This document shows positions 27,606 through 38,565 of a stretch of 47,622 nt of DNA, one piece after another. The translations under genes were made by a program, and so were the position numbers. This DNA comes from Labrenzia sp. 011 (GTDB lineage Bacteria; Pseudomonadota; Alphaproteobacteria; Rhizobiales; Stappiaceae), in contig NZ_QCYM01000028.1 of assembly GCF_003075075.1 (NCBI RefSeq), forward strand, positions 1 to 47,622. Direction: 5' to 3'. Under the pieces are notes generated by a model. The model saw only the letters and a program-made list of their open reading frames with translations, did not search any database and had not been told where the DNA came from. Within the stretch, counting starts at the first letter, position 1; each line of letters begins with the position of its first letter.

Positions 27606-28420
27606 TCGTGAAGTGCACAATGTGCTCTTTTTTGTCGGCCATTCCTTACGAACCATGCTGGTTTCTCGCCCTGACCGCATTGTGCACCGCGTCTGCAGGG
27701 CCTCGATAAACGGAAACAGGGACCCGGTTCGGCGCGATATTCGCCTGATCGAAACCCGTCGCCCGGGAATTTCGGGGGATGAAACGCAGGTTCACGACTT
27801 TTCGGTGACAGTCGTTAACACACGTATTGCGAGTATTCTTCGAACTGCTCTCTTCTATCAGGTGATGGCCGGAAAAAGTAGTTCAACTGCTAGTCGCTTA
27901 CATACGCGCCCTGGCTTTATGGGATACTGTAATAATTATCAGTGTCGCGACGTCGGAAATTAAGTATTTTCCTCAGGTAGTGTGGCGTGAGGTCAAGAAA
28001 ACCTGAAACAGGCAGCCATATTTGTGGCAAGTATATTTGCTTGGTTCAGATTATCGATAATTAATATTATTTACTATGTCGTGTGGTTTTGAAACTCAAT
28101 AGTTATTTATAGTTGTATGAACTAGCTGGAGGTGGCGGTGTTTTAGTGCCGATTAACCTGATGCTGCTGCGGAAAATGTCCAATAAATCCAATTTTTACG
28201 TAGATTTTAACTGTTGATCCGGTGTATTAGACTAATGCTTAGCCTCCGTTGAGTTTGAAGTATGGGGGCATGTGAGCCAGTAAGCTATGCGCTTATAACT
28301 GCGGGGGCTGTTATTGCGGTGCTAGTGGGACCTGAGGACCGGGTGGTGGGACCCGGAAGCCGGGGGTGTTGCAAGACCCAGCCAGACTTGAAACAAAAAA
28401 AGACAAGATCGGGCTTAAAA
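27606..28420. other. Gene-free AT-rich region
   Basis: About 815 bp without a supported gene. From about 27,800 to 28,260 the DNA is clearly AT-rich compared with its neighbours, and contains the 15-mer AATAGTTATTTATAG (28098-28112), identical to part of the ArsR-operon operator arm at 41.4 kb. Bases 28,320-28,400 turn G-rich and can form a CCGGGT/ACCCGG hairpin just upstream of the MerR gene. Confidence 0.5.
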
Positions 28421-28858
28421 ATGAACAATGTAGCTACCAAGATGGTTGCTGTTCCGGACATAGCTGGACCGGGACAGGATGTCGTGTTGGATGATCGCGC
28501 TCTCGCGATATCGGAAATGTCGGAACGTTTCGAAGTGACGCTCCGGACTTTACGTTTCTACGAGGAAAAAGGTCTCCTCAATCCCGTGCGTAAAGGTGCC
28601 CGCCGGTTTTACGGCGCACGGGACGTTTCGAGGATGCGGATCATTCTCCAGGCCAAGAAGATCGGCCTGACGCTTGCCGAGATCCGCAGAGTGATCAAGC
28701 TGGTTGAAAGCAACGCCAAACGCCAGGACCAGTACAAGGAAATTCAGGAAATCTGCAGGAACCAGCACGAAATTCTGATCGAACAGAAGCAGATGCTTGA
28801 CGAGCAGGTTGCCGAGGTGACTGAAATCCTGGCCGTATTTGACCAGCTGGTCGGATAA
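28421..28858 (+). CDS. MerR-family transcriptional regulator
   Basis: A 145-residue regulator with a 29-residue N-terminal extension before the helix-turn-helix (ISEMSERFEVTLRTLRFYEE, GLLNPVRKGARRFYGARD). A long C-terminal dimerisation coiled coil follows (QYKEIQEICRNQHEILIEQK). There is no C-terminal effector domain and no metal-binding cysteine cluster. The start is uncertain: ATG 28421 lacks a clear ribosome binding site, and a start closer to the HTH is possible. It is convergent with carA and followed by a terminator; the target is unknown. Confidence 0.8.
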   Translation: MNNVATKMVAVPDIAGPGQDVVLDDRALAISEMSERFEVTLRTLRFYEEKGLLNPVRKGARRFYGARDVSRMRIILQAKKIGLTLAEIRRVIKLVESNAKRQDQYKEIQEICRNQHEILIEQKQMLDEQVAEVTEILAVFDQLVG

Positions 28859-28883
28859 TCCGGCCAGAATTCGAACGCATGGG

Positions 28884-28914
28884 ACCCCAGGCTGCATCGG
28901 CATTCTGGGGTTTT
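28884..28914 (+). terminator. Rho-independent terminator after the MerR gene
   Basis: A 7-bp stem ACCCCAG/CTGGGGT (28884-28890 with 28905-28911) with an inner TGC/GCA pair in the loop, followed by TTT. Confidence 0.6.
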
Positions 28915-29050
28915 CCGGAATCGGACGGGCCGAGGGCCGTGGCCGGTCCCCCGGTCAGACTTCCTTCATGTTGGTCGACACGAAATCGGACTGACCGGTA
29001 TTCCCTCTGCCGGACCAGACGGCCGGTGCTCGCCCGGCACCGCCAGGAGC

Positions 29051-30232
29051 TCAGGCGGCCCTGGCGGATTCCATAAGGTCGGTGAAGCGCTTGAACAGAT
29101 AGTGGCTGTCCCGCGGGCCCGGTGAGGCCTCCGGGTGGTACTGCACGGAAAAGACGGGCTTGTCCTTCATGGCAAGACCGCAGTTGGACCCGTCGAACAG
29201 CGACACATGAGTCTGGGTAACATTTTCCGGCAGGCTTTCGGCGTCGACGGCAAATCCGTGATTCATCGAAGTGATCTCGACCTTGCCGGTGGTGTGGTCG
29301 AAGACGGGATGATTGGCACCGTGATGACCCTGGTGCATTTTCAGGGTCTTGCCGCCCAGCGCCAGGGCGAGCATCTGGTGGCCCAGACAGATGCCGAAGG
29401 TCGGCACACCCTTTTCGACGACTTCCCGGATCATCGGGACGGAATAGGTCCCCGTGGCGGCCGGATCGCCGGGGCCGTTGGACAGGAACACACCGTCCGG
29501 TTCGTGCGCGAGAACTTCCTGTGCCGTCGCCGTGGCCGGAAGAACGGTCACTTCGCAGCCGGCATCGGTCAGAAGCCGCAGGATATTGCGCTTGATGCCG
29601 TAATCGATCGCAACGACCTTGAACCGCCCGCCTGTCGATTCCCCGTAGCCCTCTCCCCATTTCCAGGGGGTCTGGGACCAGGGATGCGACTGGGTCGTGG
29701 AAACGTCCCTGGCCAAGTCCATGCCGACCAGACCGGGCCAGCCGGCGGCGGCAACCTTCAGGCTCTCCAGGTCGAATTTTCCGTCCGGAGAATGGGCGAT
29801 GACGCCGTTGGGAACGCCCTTTTCGCGGATCAGCGCGGTCAATGCCCGGGTATCGATGCCGCTGATGCCGATCAGATTGCGGCTTTTCAGCCAGGCATCG
29901 AGATGTTTCGTCGCCCTGTAGCTGGCCGGATCGGTGATGGAGGCTGCCAGGACCAGGCCGCGGATGCCGCTTTCGGAGGCCATGTTGACCGTCTCGATGT
30001 CCTCGTCATTGGCGCCGACATTGCCGATATGGGGAAAAGTGAAGGTGATGATCTGACCGGAGTAGGACGGATCCGTGAGGATTTCCTCATATCCGGTCAT
30101 GGCCGTATTAAAGCAAATCTCACCAACGGCTTGTCCGGTGGCTCCCAGGCCTTGTCCCTCGATCACGCTGCCGTCGGAGAGCACAAGCAGGGCGGTCGCC
30201 GGGGTCTCGGACCATGCGTCTGCAATCGTCAT
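29051..30232 (-). CDS. carA: Carbamoyl-phosphate synthase small subunit
   Basis: The glutaminase subunit supplying ammonia to CarB. The 393-residue protein has the N-terminal CPSase domain (GYEEILTDPSYSGQII) and the class I glutamine amidotransferase domain with the nucleophile in FGICLGHQ and the HPEASPGPRD histidine-glutamate end. ATG 30232 is chosen because the family N-terminus (ATALLVLSDGSVIEG) starts just after it; the longer frame is unsupported. A good sigma70 promoter is at 30333-30361. Confidence 0.97.
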   Translation of the reverse strand: MTIADAWSETPATALLVLSDGSVIEGQGLGATGQAVGEICFNTAMTGYEEILTDPSYSGQIITFTFPHIGNVGANDEDIETVNMASESGIRGLVLAASITDPASYRATKHLDAWLKSRNLIGISGIDTRALTALIREKGVPNGVIAHSPDGKFDLESLKVAAAGWPGLVGMDLARDVSTTQSHPWSQTPWKWGEGYGESTGGRFKVVAIDYGIKRNILRLLTDAGCEVTVLPATATAQEVLAHEPDGVFLSNGPGDPAATGTYSVPMIREVVEKGVPTFGICLGHQMLALALGGKTLKMHQGHHGANHPVFDHTTGKVEITSMNHGFAVDAESLPENVTQTHVSLFDGSNCGLAMKDKPVFSVQYHPEASPGPRDSHYLFKRFTDLMESARAA

Positions 30233-30332
30233 GTCTTGTTTCCAGAGTCTGTTGGTGACATCATGCGCTGCAGGAAAGGCGTCTGGGACAGTCCGAAAGT
30301 GGCTGCAACTGGCCGCCTGCATCAAGCGCGGG

Positions 30333-30361
30333 ACTCTATGGGAAGCGGCTGGGATCGTCAA
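30333..30361 (-). promoter_or_regulatory. carA promoter
   Basis: Minus strand: TTGACG (30356-30361), 17 bp, TAGAGT (30333-30338). The leader to ATG 30232 is about 95 nt. Confidence 0.6.
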
Positions 30362-30363
30362 CA

Positions 30364-30392
30364 TTGATCCGGTGAAAAAAGATCTTTAAAAT
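30364..30392 (+). promoter_or_regulatory. Promoter of the YqeY gene
   Basis: TTGATC (30364-30369), 17 bp, TAAAAT (30387-30392). The two promoters are back-to-back with carA's. Confidence 0.65.
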
Positions 30393-30466
30393 TCAATAGC
30401 TTGACTGAGCATTCACACAGGGCGTGCGAGCGCCTGAAGCTTCAGTGCGGCAGGATAGGGTAAACC

Positions 30467-30979
30467 ATGCGCGATGCCATGCGCGACAGAATCAATGCTG
30501 CCTTGAAGGCGGCGCAGGACGAAGGGGACAAGCGCCGATGTGCGACCTTGCGCCTTGTCCAGACTGCGGTGAAAGACCGTGAAGCCGCTGCCCGGGAAAA
30601 CGGGAAAGATGGCGTAAATGACAGTGAAGTTATTGAGATACTTCATAAAATGGTCCAGCAGCGGGAAGCGTCTGCCGCGGAGTTCGAAAGCAGCGGGCAG
30701 CTTGATCTGGCGGAGCAGGAACGCATCGAGCAGGACATTATCCGGGAGTTCCTGCCGGCACAGATCAGCGAAGAGGAAATGCGCACCCTGTGCGAGGAGA
30801 CCGTCAAGGATATCGAGGCCCACGGTCTGCGTGATATCGGCCGCTGCATGAGCGAGCTGAAAACCCGCTACCCCGGCAAGATGGATTTCGTCCAGGCGTC
30901 CTGCCTGATGAAGGACATGCTGCGCATCGACGGCAACGGGCAGTCCGGCAAGGGGCCGGAAGACGCGGGCAAGGACTAG
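30467..30979 (+). CDS. GatB/YqeY-domain protein
   Basis: A 170-residue protein resembling the C-terminal tRNA-binding tail of GatB and standalone YqeY. The N-terminal helix MRDRINAALKAAQ, the RCATLRLVQTAVKDRE segment and the acidic linker (FLPAQISEEEM) are typical. The true start may be the second methionine at 30479. In many alphaproteobacteria it precedes dnaG and rpoD, as here, giving a macromolecular-synthesis-like cluster. Precise function not established. Confidence 0.88.
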   Translation: MRDAMRDRINAALKAAQDEGDKRRCATLRLVQTAVKDREAAARENGKDGVNDSEVIEILHKMVQQREASAAEFESSGQLDLAEQERIEQDIIREFLPAQISEEEMRTLCEETVKDIEAHGLRDIGRCMSELKTRYPGKMDFVQASCLMKDMLRIDGNGQSGKGPEDAGKD

Positions 30980-31167
30980 GCCCGGGGCCATTTGCTGCCC
31001 GCAGCGCTGAAGCGTCTTTCAACAGGTCATCCAGAGAATGCGCGCGGATCGCGTGAAGGGCTGGCATCGCCGGTCCTGACCTTCTATTTTACCCCGTCTG
31101 TCCTGCGGTGCCTGTGGCGCCGTCAGGGGCCGCCCGTATCCAGCGAATTATGGACAATCCGCGTTCC

Positions 31168-33132
31168 ATGCGTTTCGAACCGCGTCTTCTCGATGAAATC
31201 CGCGCCCGGCTGACCCTGTCGGAGGTCGTCGGCCGACGTGTGAGCTGGGACCGGCGCAAGACGCAGCCGGGCAAGGGCGACTACTGGGCGTGCTGTCCCT
31301 TCCATCAGGAAAAAAGCCCGAGTTTTCATGTGGACGACCGGCGCAACCGCTACAAGTGCTTCGGTTGCGGGGCTTCCGGCGATCATTTTACCTTTCTGTG
31401 TGAAACCGAGGGTCTGAGTTTTCCGGAAGCGGTCGAAAGGCTGGCGGAGCAGGCGGGCGTCAGCTTGCCTGCGGTGGACCCGCAAGCGGCCCGCCGGGAG
31501 AAGAAACGGGCCGGGCTCGCGGAAATCTGCGAGATGGCCGCCCGCTTCTTCCAGTCCGAATTCGCCGGCCCGCGGGGAGAGGTCGCGCGCACCTATGTGC
31601 ACAAGCGCGGGCTGACCTCCGAAACGCTCGCCGAATTCCGGTTCGGCTTTGCTCCGGAAAGCAGGAATGCCCTGAAAAGCTATCTTGCCGCCCGTGACGT
31701 GCCGGAAGCGGACATGATCGAGGCCGGACTGCTTATCCGGCCCGAGGCCGGACGGCCCGCCTATGACCGCTTCAGAGGGCGGCTGATGATCCCCATCCAG
31801 GACGATCGGGGACGGGTGGTCGCCTTCGGGGGACGTACACTTTCTCCGGAAGGCCAGCCGAAGTACCTGAACTCGCCGGAGACGCCGCTGTTTCACAAGG
31901 GTGTCATGCTATTCAACGCCCACAGGGCGCGGGAACCGGCCTTCAAGTCCGGGGAGGCTGTTGTCGTTGAAGGATATCTCGATGCCATTGCCCTGTGGCA
32001 GGCGGGTATCCGGCATGTGGTCGCGTCGCTGGGAACGGCATTTACGGAAGACCAGATCCTGCGGCTGTGGAAATTCGCACCCGAACCGGTGATCTGCTTT
32101 GACGGGGACGCGGCGGGTGTGGCGGCGGCGCACCGGTCCATCGACCGGATTTTTCCGGTTCTCAAAAGCGGCTTTTCCTTTCAGTTCTGCTTCCTGCCGG
32201 ACGGAATGGATCCGGACGATCTGATCAAGCAGCGCGGACTGGCCGGCTTTCATGCGGAGGTGGACAGGGCGCAGTCGCTGTTCAACGTCGTGTGGGACCG
32301 AGAACTTTCGGTCTCCCGCCTGGACACGCCGGAGCGCAAGGCGGCGCTCGAGAAGCGTTTCGACGATCTGATCGGCTCCATTCGCGATGAACGGGTGCGG
32401 CGGCGCTACCAGCTCGACCTGCGGTTCAAGCTGTCCAACCTGTTTTTCGAGCAGGCGCGGCAGACGCGGCCGGGCGGGAAGGGCGGCAAAAACGGCAAGA
32501 ACGATACGAAGGGCGCGGACAGCCTCTGGAGTCCGGGTCTGGCGCGCGAGCGGGTCGCGACAAGTGACGATTTCGGCACCGAGCGCGTGATACTCGGTCT
32601 GGGCTTGCGCTACCCGCATCTGCTCGACCGCAACTTCGAGCGCTTTTCCCGGCTGCCTTTCGTCAATGAGTTGCACACGCAGTTGCGGGACGTCCTGTGC
32701 CGGATCGTCGACGATCTGGAAACGCGGCCCGTTGCGGATCTGATGAATGGCGTGGCGGAACCGCTCAAGGACATCATGTCCGAGATGATGCTGGAAACGA
32801 TCGGGTTCCAGGAGCAGAGGCAGGCGGAGTTTTCCGCTCTGAACCACCGTTTCCCGCTGTTGAAAACAAATCCGCCGGAGGATTTCGTCGAGGCGGCCTT
32901 CGTGCATTTTCTGGATGTTCTGGAACTCAACGCACTGGAAGCGGAACTTGCCTCAGAACTGGCCGGAGCGGACGAGCATCTGGACGAACAGGTCTGGGCA
33001 CGGATTCAGGCGCTCACCCAGGATCTCAGCCGGCGGCGGGAGGAATGCAGCCGTGACGAGGCCGACCTGGCGGAGCGGGCGCGAAAAATCAGATCCGCGC
33101 CACCTGTGGTCGTCACCGCCGCTGCCAACTAG
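31168..33132 (+). CDS. dnaG: DNA primase
   Basis: Synthesises RNA primers for replication. The 654-residue protein has the N-terminal CHC2 zinc finger (CCPFHQEKSPSFH, YKCFGCG), the RNA polymerase core with TOPRIM motifs (VVVEGYLDAIALWQ, FDGDAAGV, DPDDL), and a C-terminal helicase-binding region with heptad-like helices to the end. I choose ATG 31168 (MRFEPRLLDEIR) over 31150, because family members begin there; neither has a strong ribosome binding site. A long C-terminal spacer is rich in Gly/Lys (GGKGGKNGKNDTKG). Confidence 0.95.
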   Translation: MRFEPRLLDEIRARLTLSEVVGRRVSWDRRKTQPGKGDYWACCPFHQEKSPSFHVDDRRNRYKCFGCGASGDHFTFLCETEGLSFPEAVERLAEQAGVSLPAVDPQAARREKKRAGLAEICEMAARFFQSEFAGPRGEVARTYVHKRGLTSETLAEFRFGFAPESRNALKSYLAARDVPEADMIEAGLLIRPEAGRPAYDRFRGRLMIPIQDDRGRVVAFGGRTLSPEGQPKYLNSPETPLFHKGVMLFNAHRAREPAFKSGEAVVVEGYLDAIALWQAGIRHVVASLGTAFTEDQILRLWKFAPEPVICFDGDAAGVAAAHRSIDRIFPVLKSGFSFQFCFLPDGMDPDDLIKQRGLAGFHAEVDRAQSLFNVVWDRELSVSRLDTPERKAALEKRFDDLIGSIRDERVRRRYQLDLRFKLSNLFFEQARQTRPGGKGGKNGKNDTKGADSLWSPGLARERVATSDDFGTERVILGLGLRYPHLLDRNFERFSRLPFVNELHTQLRDVLCRIVDDLETRPVADLMNGVAEPLKDIMSEMMLETIGFQEQRQAEFSALNHRFPLLKTNPPEDFVEAAFVHFLDVLELNALEAELASELAGADEHLDEQVWARIQALTQDLSRRREECSRDEADLAERARKIRSAPPVVVTAAAN

Positions 33133-33642
33133 CAAATTCCGATCGGAAAGACGGGCGGTTCGTGCACGGGGGAATTGCGGCGAGAAAGCGTCTGAAGATG
33201 GAGGGCTTGCCCGAAATTTCGTTTTTTTGCGTGCCGGAAGGGCGAAAATGCGCTTTTTCCAATTGACCGATGACGAATCACACTTGCGAATCGCGGGCGT
33301 CGAGCTAAATAGAAGTTTTGCAGCTCGCGTGCGCCGCAGCCTTCAAGCCTGCTTGCGGTCGAAAGTCTGAACAAGGAAGCTGCAAACCCGTTTGAATACC
33401 GCGTCGGTATCCGCGATACGGATGCGAATTTGAAAAAGGCCGTGTGCTTCATCGATGATGAATTCTCGCAATGTCGATAAGGGTACGGTTAATAGGGACT
33501 TAAGGGACACGGCTTACAAACCTACTCAAGGGTGATTCTTTCAGACGCCGCCGCAGGTGATGCTGGCGCGCTGGGGCGAATTTGGTTTGAAGCTTAACAA
33601 AGGGCGCTGCGTGGCCCTTCCGGCCACGAACAGGAGCACGAA
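33133..33642 (+). promoter_or_regulatory. rpoD upstream region
   Basis: About 510 bp without a gene. A promoter candidate is TTGCGA (33284-33289), 16 bp, TAAATA (33306-33311). A perfect 7-bp hairpin CGTGGCC/GGCCACG (33610-33628) ends just before the AGGAG ribosome binding site (33632-33636) and the ATG at 33643. Confidence 0.45.
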
Positions 33643-35637
33643 ATGGTAGCCAAAGCGACGCAAGCAGACGAGACACAGGAAACGAGCGCGGAAGGTCCGG
33701 ACGGTCCGCTGCTGGACCTGTCGGATGCGGCCGTCAAAAAGATGATCAAGGCCGCCAAGAAGCGCGGCTATGTCACTTATGATGAGCTGAACGAAGTTCT
33801 GCCCTCCGAGCAGGTATCGTCCGAAAAAATCGAAGACACGATGTCCATGCTCTCCGATATGGGCATCAATGTGATCGATTCCGACGAAGCCGAGGACGGT
33901 CCGGAAGAGGTGGATGCCGGCGAACTGGTGACCGCAGCCCCGAGCGCGGTGGCCAAGACCACCACGGCGAAGGAACCGGCCGACCGGACGGACGATCCGG
34001 TCCGCATGTATCTGCGCGAAATGGGATCGGTCGAACTGCTGTCCCGCGAGGGCGAGATTGCGATCGCCAAGCGCATCGAGGCCGGCCGCGAAGCGATGAT
34101 CGCGGGGCTTTGCGAGAGCCCGCTGACCTTCCAGGCGATCATCATCTGGCGCGACGAACTCAATGAAGCCAAGGTGCTGCTGCGCGACATCATCGACCTT
34201 GAAGCGACCTATGCGGGTCCGGACGCCAAGGCGGGACCGGCCGTGGCCAATGACGATGTCGCACCGGGCGAGGGCGCTGCCGAGACCCCGGCAGCCGGGA
34301 CGTCCGAAGCGACCGAGAATTCCGAGGAAGGCGAGAACGAAGAGGACGACGACGACGAGTTCGAATCCAACGTTTCCCTTTCCGCGATGGAAGCCGAGCT
34401 CAAGCCGGGTGTCCTGGAAACCTTCGACAATATCGCCGACAACTACAAGAAGCTGCGCCGCCTGCAGGACCAGCTGGTGGAAAACAAGCTGGCGAACAAA
34501 ACCCTGTCTCCCAGCCAGGAGCGCCGCTACAAGAAGCTCAAGGAAGACATCATTGTCGATGTGAAGAGCCTGTCGCTGAACCAGAATCGTATCGATGCCC
34601 TGGTCGCCCAGCTCTATGACATCAACAAGCGCCTGATGGGCTACGAAGGCCGGCTGCTGCGTCTGGCCGACAGCTACAATGTGGACCGGACCGACTTCCT
34701 GAAACAGTATCAGGGCGCCGAGCTCGATCCGAACTGGCTGCGCAAGGTGGCCAATCTGTCCACGCGCGGCTGGAAGAATTTCATCGCCAAGGAAAAGGAA
34801 ACCGTGCGTGAGCTGCGTCAGGAGATCCAGACGCTGGCGACCGAAACGGGCCTCGAGATCACCGAATTTCGCCGCATCGTCGCGATGGTGCAGAAGGGCG
34901 AGCGCGAGGCGCGCATCGCCAAGAAGGAAATGGTCGAGGCGAACCTGCGCCTGGTGATTTCCATCGCCAAGAAATACACCAACCGCGGCCTGCAGTTCCT
35001 GGATCTGATCCAGGAGGGCAACATCGGTCTGATGAAGGCGGTGGACAAATTCGAATACCGCCGCGGCTACAAGTTCTCCACCTATGCGACGTGGTGGATC
35101 CGTCAGGCGATCACCCGGTCGATCGCCGACCAGGCCCGGACGATCCGTATTCCGGTGCACATGATCGAGACGATCAACAAGATCGTCAGAACGTCCCGCC
35201 AGATGCTGCACGAGATCGGCCGCGAGCCGACCCCGGAAGAGCTGTCCGAAAAGCTGCAGATGCCGCTTGAAAAGGTCCGCAAGGTCCTGAAGATCGCCAA
35301 GGAGCCGATCTCCCTCGAGACGCCGATCGGCGACGAGGAAGATTCCCATCTCGGCGATTTCATCGAGGACAAGAACGCGGTCCTGCCGATCGACGCGGCC
35401 ATCCAGTCGAACCTGCGCGAAACCACCACCCGCGTGCTGGCCTCGCTCACGCCGCGCGAGGAACGTGTGTTGCGCATGCGCTTCGGTATCGGCATGAACA
35501 CCGACCACACGCTGGAAGAAGTCGGCCAGCAGTTCTCGGTAACCCGCGAACGTATCCGCCAGATCGAGGCGAAGGCGCTCAGGAAGCTGAAACACCCGAG
35601 CCGGAGCCGGAAACTGCGCTCGTTCCTCGACAGCTGA
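33643..35637 (+). CDS. rpoD: RNA polymerase primary sigma factor (sigma70)
   Basis: The housekeeping sigma factor. The 664-residue protein has region 1.1 (about 25-85), region 1.2 ([20 protein letters not shown]), an acidic non-conserved insert (about 190-245, rich in Glu/Asp/Ala), and region 2 with the core-binding and -10 recognition helices ([36 protein letters not shown]). Regions 3 and 4 follow, with the -35 recognition helix ([20 protein letters not shown]). A classic terminator follows. Confidence 0.98.
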   Translation: MVAKATQADETQETSAEGPDGPLLDLSDAAVKKMIKAAKKRGYVTYDELNEVLPSEQVSSEKIEDTMSMLSDMGINVIDSDEAEDGPEEVDAGELVTAAPSAVAKTTTAKEPADRTDDPVRMYLREMGSVELLSREGEIAIAKRIEAGREAMIAGLCESPLTFQAIIIWRDELNEAKVLLRDIIDLEATYAGPDAKAGPAVANDDVAPGEGAAETPAAGTSEATENSEEGENEEDDDDEFESNVSLSAMEAELKPGVLETFDNIADNYKKLRRLQDQLVENKLANKTLSPSQERRYKKLKEDIIVDVKSLSLNQNRIDALVAQLYDINKRLMGYEGRLLRLADSYNVDRTDFLKQYQGAELDPNWLRKVANLSTRGWKNFIAKEKETVRELRQEIQTLATETGLEITEFRRIVAMVQKGEREARIAKKEMVEANLRLVISIAKKYTNRGLQFLDLIQEGNIGLMKAVDKFEYRRGYKFSTYATWWIRQAITRSIADQARTIRIPVHMIETINKIVRTSRQMLHEIGREPTPEELSEKLQMPLEKVRKVLKIAKEPISLETPIGDEEDSHLGDFIEDKNAVLPIDAAIQSNLRETTTRVLASLTPREERVLRMRFGIGMNTDHTLEEVGQQFSVTRERIRQIEAKALRKLKHPSRSRKLRSFLDS

Positions 35638-35669
35638 GTGGCCGCCTGAAGGGACAAGATCTTAAAAAG

Positions 35670-35694
35670 ACCCGGCGGAAACGCCGGGTTTTTC
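35670..35694 (+). terminator. rpoD terminator
   Basis: An 8-bp perfect stem (35670-35677 with 35682-35689), GAAA loop, T-tract TTTT, and A-tract on the left, so it may be bidirectional. Confidence 0.88.
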
Positions 35695-35780
35695 GTTTAC
35701 AGTGGGGTGTTCGTGACGGGTGAATGTCCCGGATCGCCACCCCGGTTTCCTGAAGTCCGTTTCTCCGATGAGGCGCCGTT

Positions 35781-37025
<1,245 letters not shown>

Positions 37026-37117
37026 AGCAGGTTGTGTCGGACCGAAACCGGGAAAACGCCCGAATGCGTGTGCAATGCAAACGCGGCCTCGCGCTCAGTG
37101 CCGGGTCACGCAGCCGA

Positions 37118-37774
37118 TCAGAACTCGTCGGCGAACCGGAAGGATCCGGGCTTCATGGCCTCGGAGATGTTCATCGAATTCACCTGAAACGGCACGATGC
37201 TGCCGGTGTAGTGCACGTCCAGAAGTGCGCCGGTGCCGTCCATGAGCCGCGCCTGCAAGCTCCAGTCGTCACCGCTTTGCTGGAGGGCCGGCGGGGTCTG
37301 ACATGCGGAACGCAGGACCTCAAGCGGCTGTCCGCCCGGCTCGAGATAGGTTCGCAGTATCGCGTCCGGCCATGAGGCGAACCGCGGGCCGCACAGGAGA
37401 ACGCGGGGGTCGTGCAGGAGCGCGGTCAGCCGCTGGGCGATGATTTCGGCCGTTGCGGAATCCTTCAGGTCCGGGGCGACCAGGTTGCGGTTGAGGACGG
37501 GAATATTGGCCGGCCGGTTCAGGGAATGCCAGGCAGTTCCGTCCGGGCTGGCAAAAACGCGGGATTCCATCGATTTATCGTCGACGATCCAGAACAGTCG
37601 TTTGGGCTTGTAGATTTCGACCCGGTCCGTCCAGTCGCGAACGAACAGGTCCGGAGAGAAGACGATGTTGTGGGCGTTCAGCACCGAAACAAGACCGGCC
37701 GGGAGTTCATTGGGGGACATTGCAGGCAATCCGATGAAAAGAGCGAAAAGAAGGAGGAAGCGGGCGGGGTGCAT
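37118..37774 (-). CDS. Exported hypothetical protein, candidate immunity protein for the PAAR-peptidase
   Basis: A 218-residue protein with a Sec signal peptide (about 1-18, MHPARFLLLFALFIGLPAMS). The mature part has mixed alpha/beta character with one pair of cysteines (LLCGPRF and RSACQTP). No family recognised. The start codon lies 2 nt after the stop of the PAAR-peptidase gene, implying co-transcription and perhaps translational coupling. Effector and immunity genes in type VI and related systems are commonly arranged this way, and a periplasmic location would suit an envelope-acting toxin. The immunity role is inference. Confidence 0.6.
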   Translation of the reverse strand: MHPARFLLLFALFIGLPAMSPNELPAGLVSVLNAHNIVFSPDLFVRDWTDRVEIYKPKRLFWIVDDKSMESRVFASPDGTAWHSLNRPANIPVLNRNLVAPDLKDSATAEIIAQRLTALLHDPRVLLCGPRFASWPDAILRTYLEPGGQPLEVLRSACQTPPALQQSGDDWSLQARLMDGTGALLDVHYTGSIVPFQVNSMNISEAMKPGSFRFADEF

Positions 37775-37776
37775 GG

Positions 37777-38565
37777 TCAGTCGGGGTCAATGACAATGGC
37801 ATTTGGATTGTACCGGTTGTTGAAGTCGCTTTCGCTCATTCTGCGCGGTTGACCATTGTAGCTGGCCGCCGGATCCATAACAACGAATGTACGGTTTCCT
37901 GCGGCATCTGTCTCGACGCCCGAAACCGCGACCCTGTGACCGGGGTTGGTGAAGCCGACCATGACGGGATCGCCTCCGGCGGTGAGGTTTTGAATATCGT
38001 TGAGCGACTGGTTGGTACGCACGGTCGAGGGGACGCCGTGGTTCTCCAGAAGCTGTTCGGCAAAGGCGGGGTTGATGGGCTGGGTTTCGAAATTGTGGTT
38101 CGGGCTGTTCATGATATCGCGCATTTCGTCCCGCAGAACCGATTCCGGTATGTCCACGCCGGTATAGTAGCGGATCATGTTGCGTGACGTGGCGATCACG
38201 CAGGAATTCGATTGTTCCTGCGGGGTGAAGCTTGAGAGATTGGCGGGCGAACTGGCGGCGCCACTTCCCGCCGTGCCGATCAGGACGGTCAGAAGTCCGG
38301 TGGTTATCATGCCCCCCTTGCCCGTCAGATCGGCCATGCGGGCGGCCGGCATGCCCTCGACCAGAACGTTCCAGGCTCCGGTGATGATCGGATCGCCGCC
38401 AACAGGCGGTGGCGGGCCGACGCATACACACAAGTCGGTCACCCGTGCCTGGGGCATCTTCCCCGTCAGGACGGTCCAGGCGCCTTTCCAGGCGATCGGT
38501 GCCGGCACCCCCATGCACATGGGGCAGGTATGCATGTCTGTAATTCGTGCGGCGGGAAATCCCAT
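37777..38565 (-). CDS. PAAR-domain protein fused to a C39/papain-like cysteine peptidase domain
   Basis: A 262-residue protein in two parts. Residues 1-97 form a PAAR-like tip domain: FPAARITD and MPAARMADLTGKGG frame the repeat, with potential metal ligands in DMHTCPMC (10-17) and LCVCVG (45-50). Residues 112-262 look like a C39-type papain-fold peptidase: Gln116 or Gln118, nucleophile Cys122 in SNSCVIATSRNMIRYY, His210 in NPGHRVAVSGVE and Asp231 in VVMDPA. PAAR proteins cap the VgrG spike of type VI secretion systems, and C-terminal extensions are usually toxins. No other T6SS gene is in the window. The substrate of the peptidase is unknown. Confidence 0.72.
   Translation of the reverse strand: MGFPAARITDMHTCPMCMGVPAPIAWKGAWTVLTGKMPQARVTDLCVCVGPPPPVGGDPIITGAWNVLVEGMPAARMADLTGKGGMITTGLLTVLIGTAGSGAASSPANLSSFTPQEQSNSCVIATSRNMIRYYTGVDIPESVLRDEMRDIMNSPNHNFETQPINPAFAEQLLENHGVPSTVRTNQSLNDIQNLTAGGDPVMVGFTNPGHRVAVSGVETDAAGNRTFVVMDPAASYNGQPRRMSESDFNNRYNPNAIVIDPD

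Noticed and set aside
27613..27963. 116-codon plus-strand frame in the gene-free region after the HTH gene
   Set aside because: No ribosome binding site, no domain, and it spans the putative operator of the HTH gene and AT-rich DNA.
30233..30332. carA leader examined for a riboswitch or attenuator
   Set aside because: The ~95-nt leader shows no recognisable aptamer, leader peptide or strong antiterminator pairing.
33541..35595. 684-codon frame antisense to rpoD
   Set aside because: Shadow of rpoD; no domain and no plausible start region.
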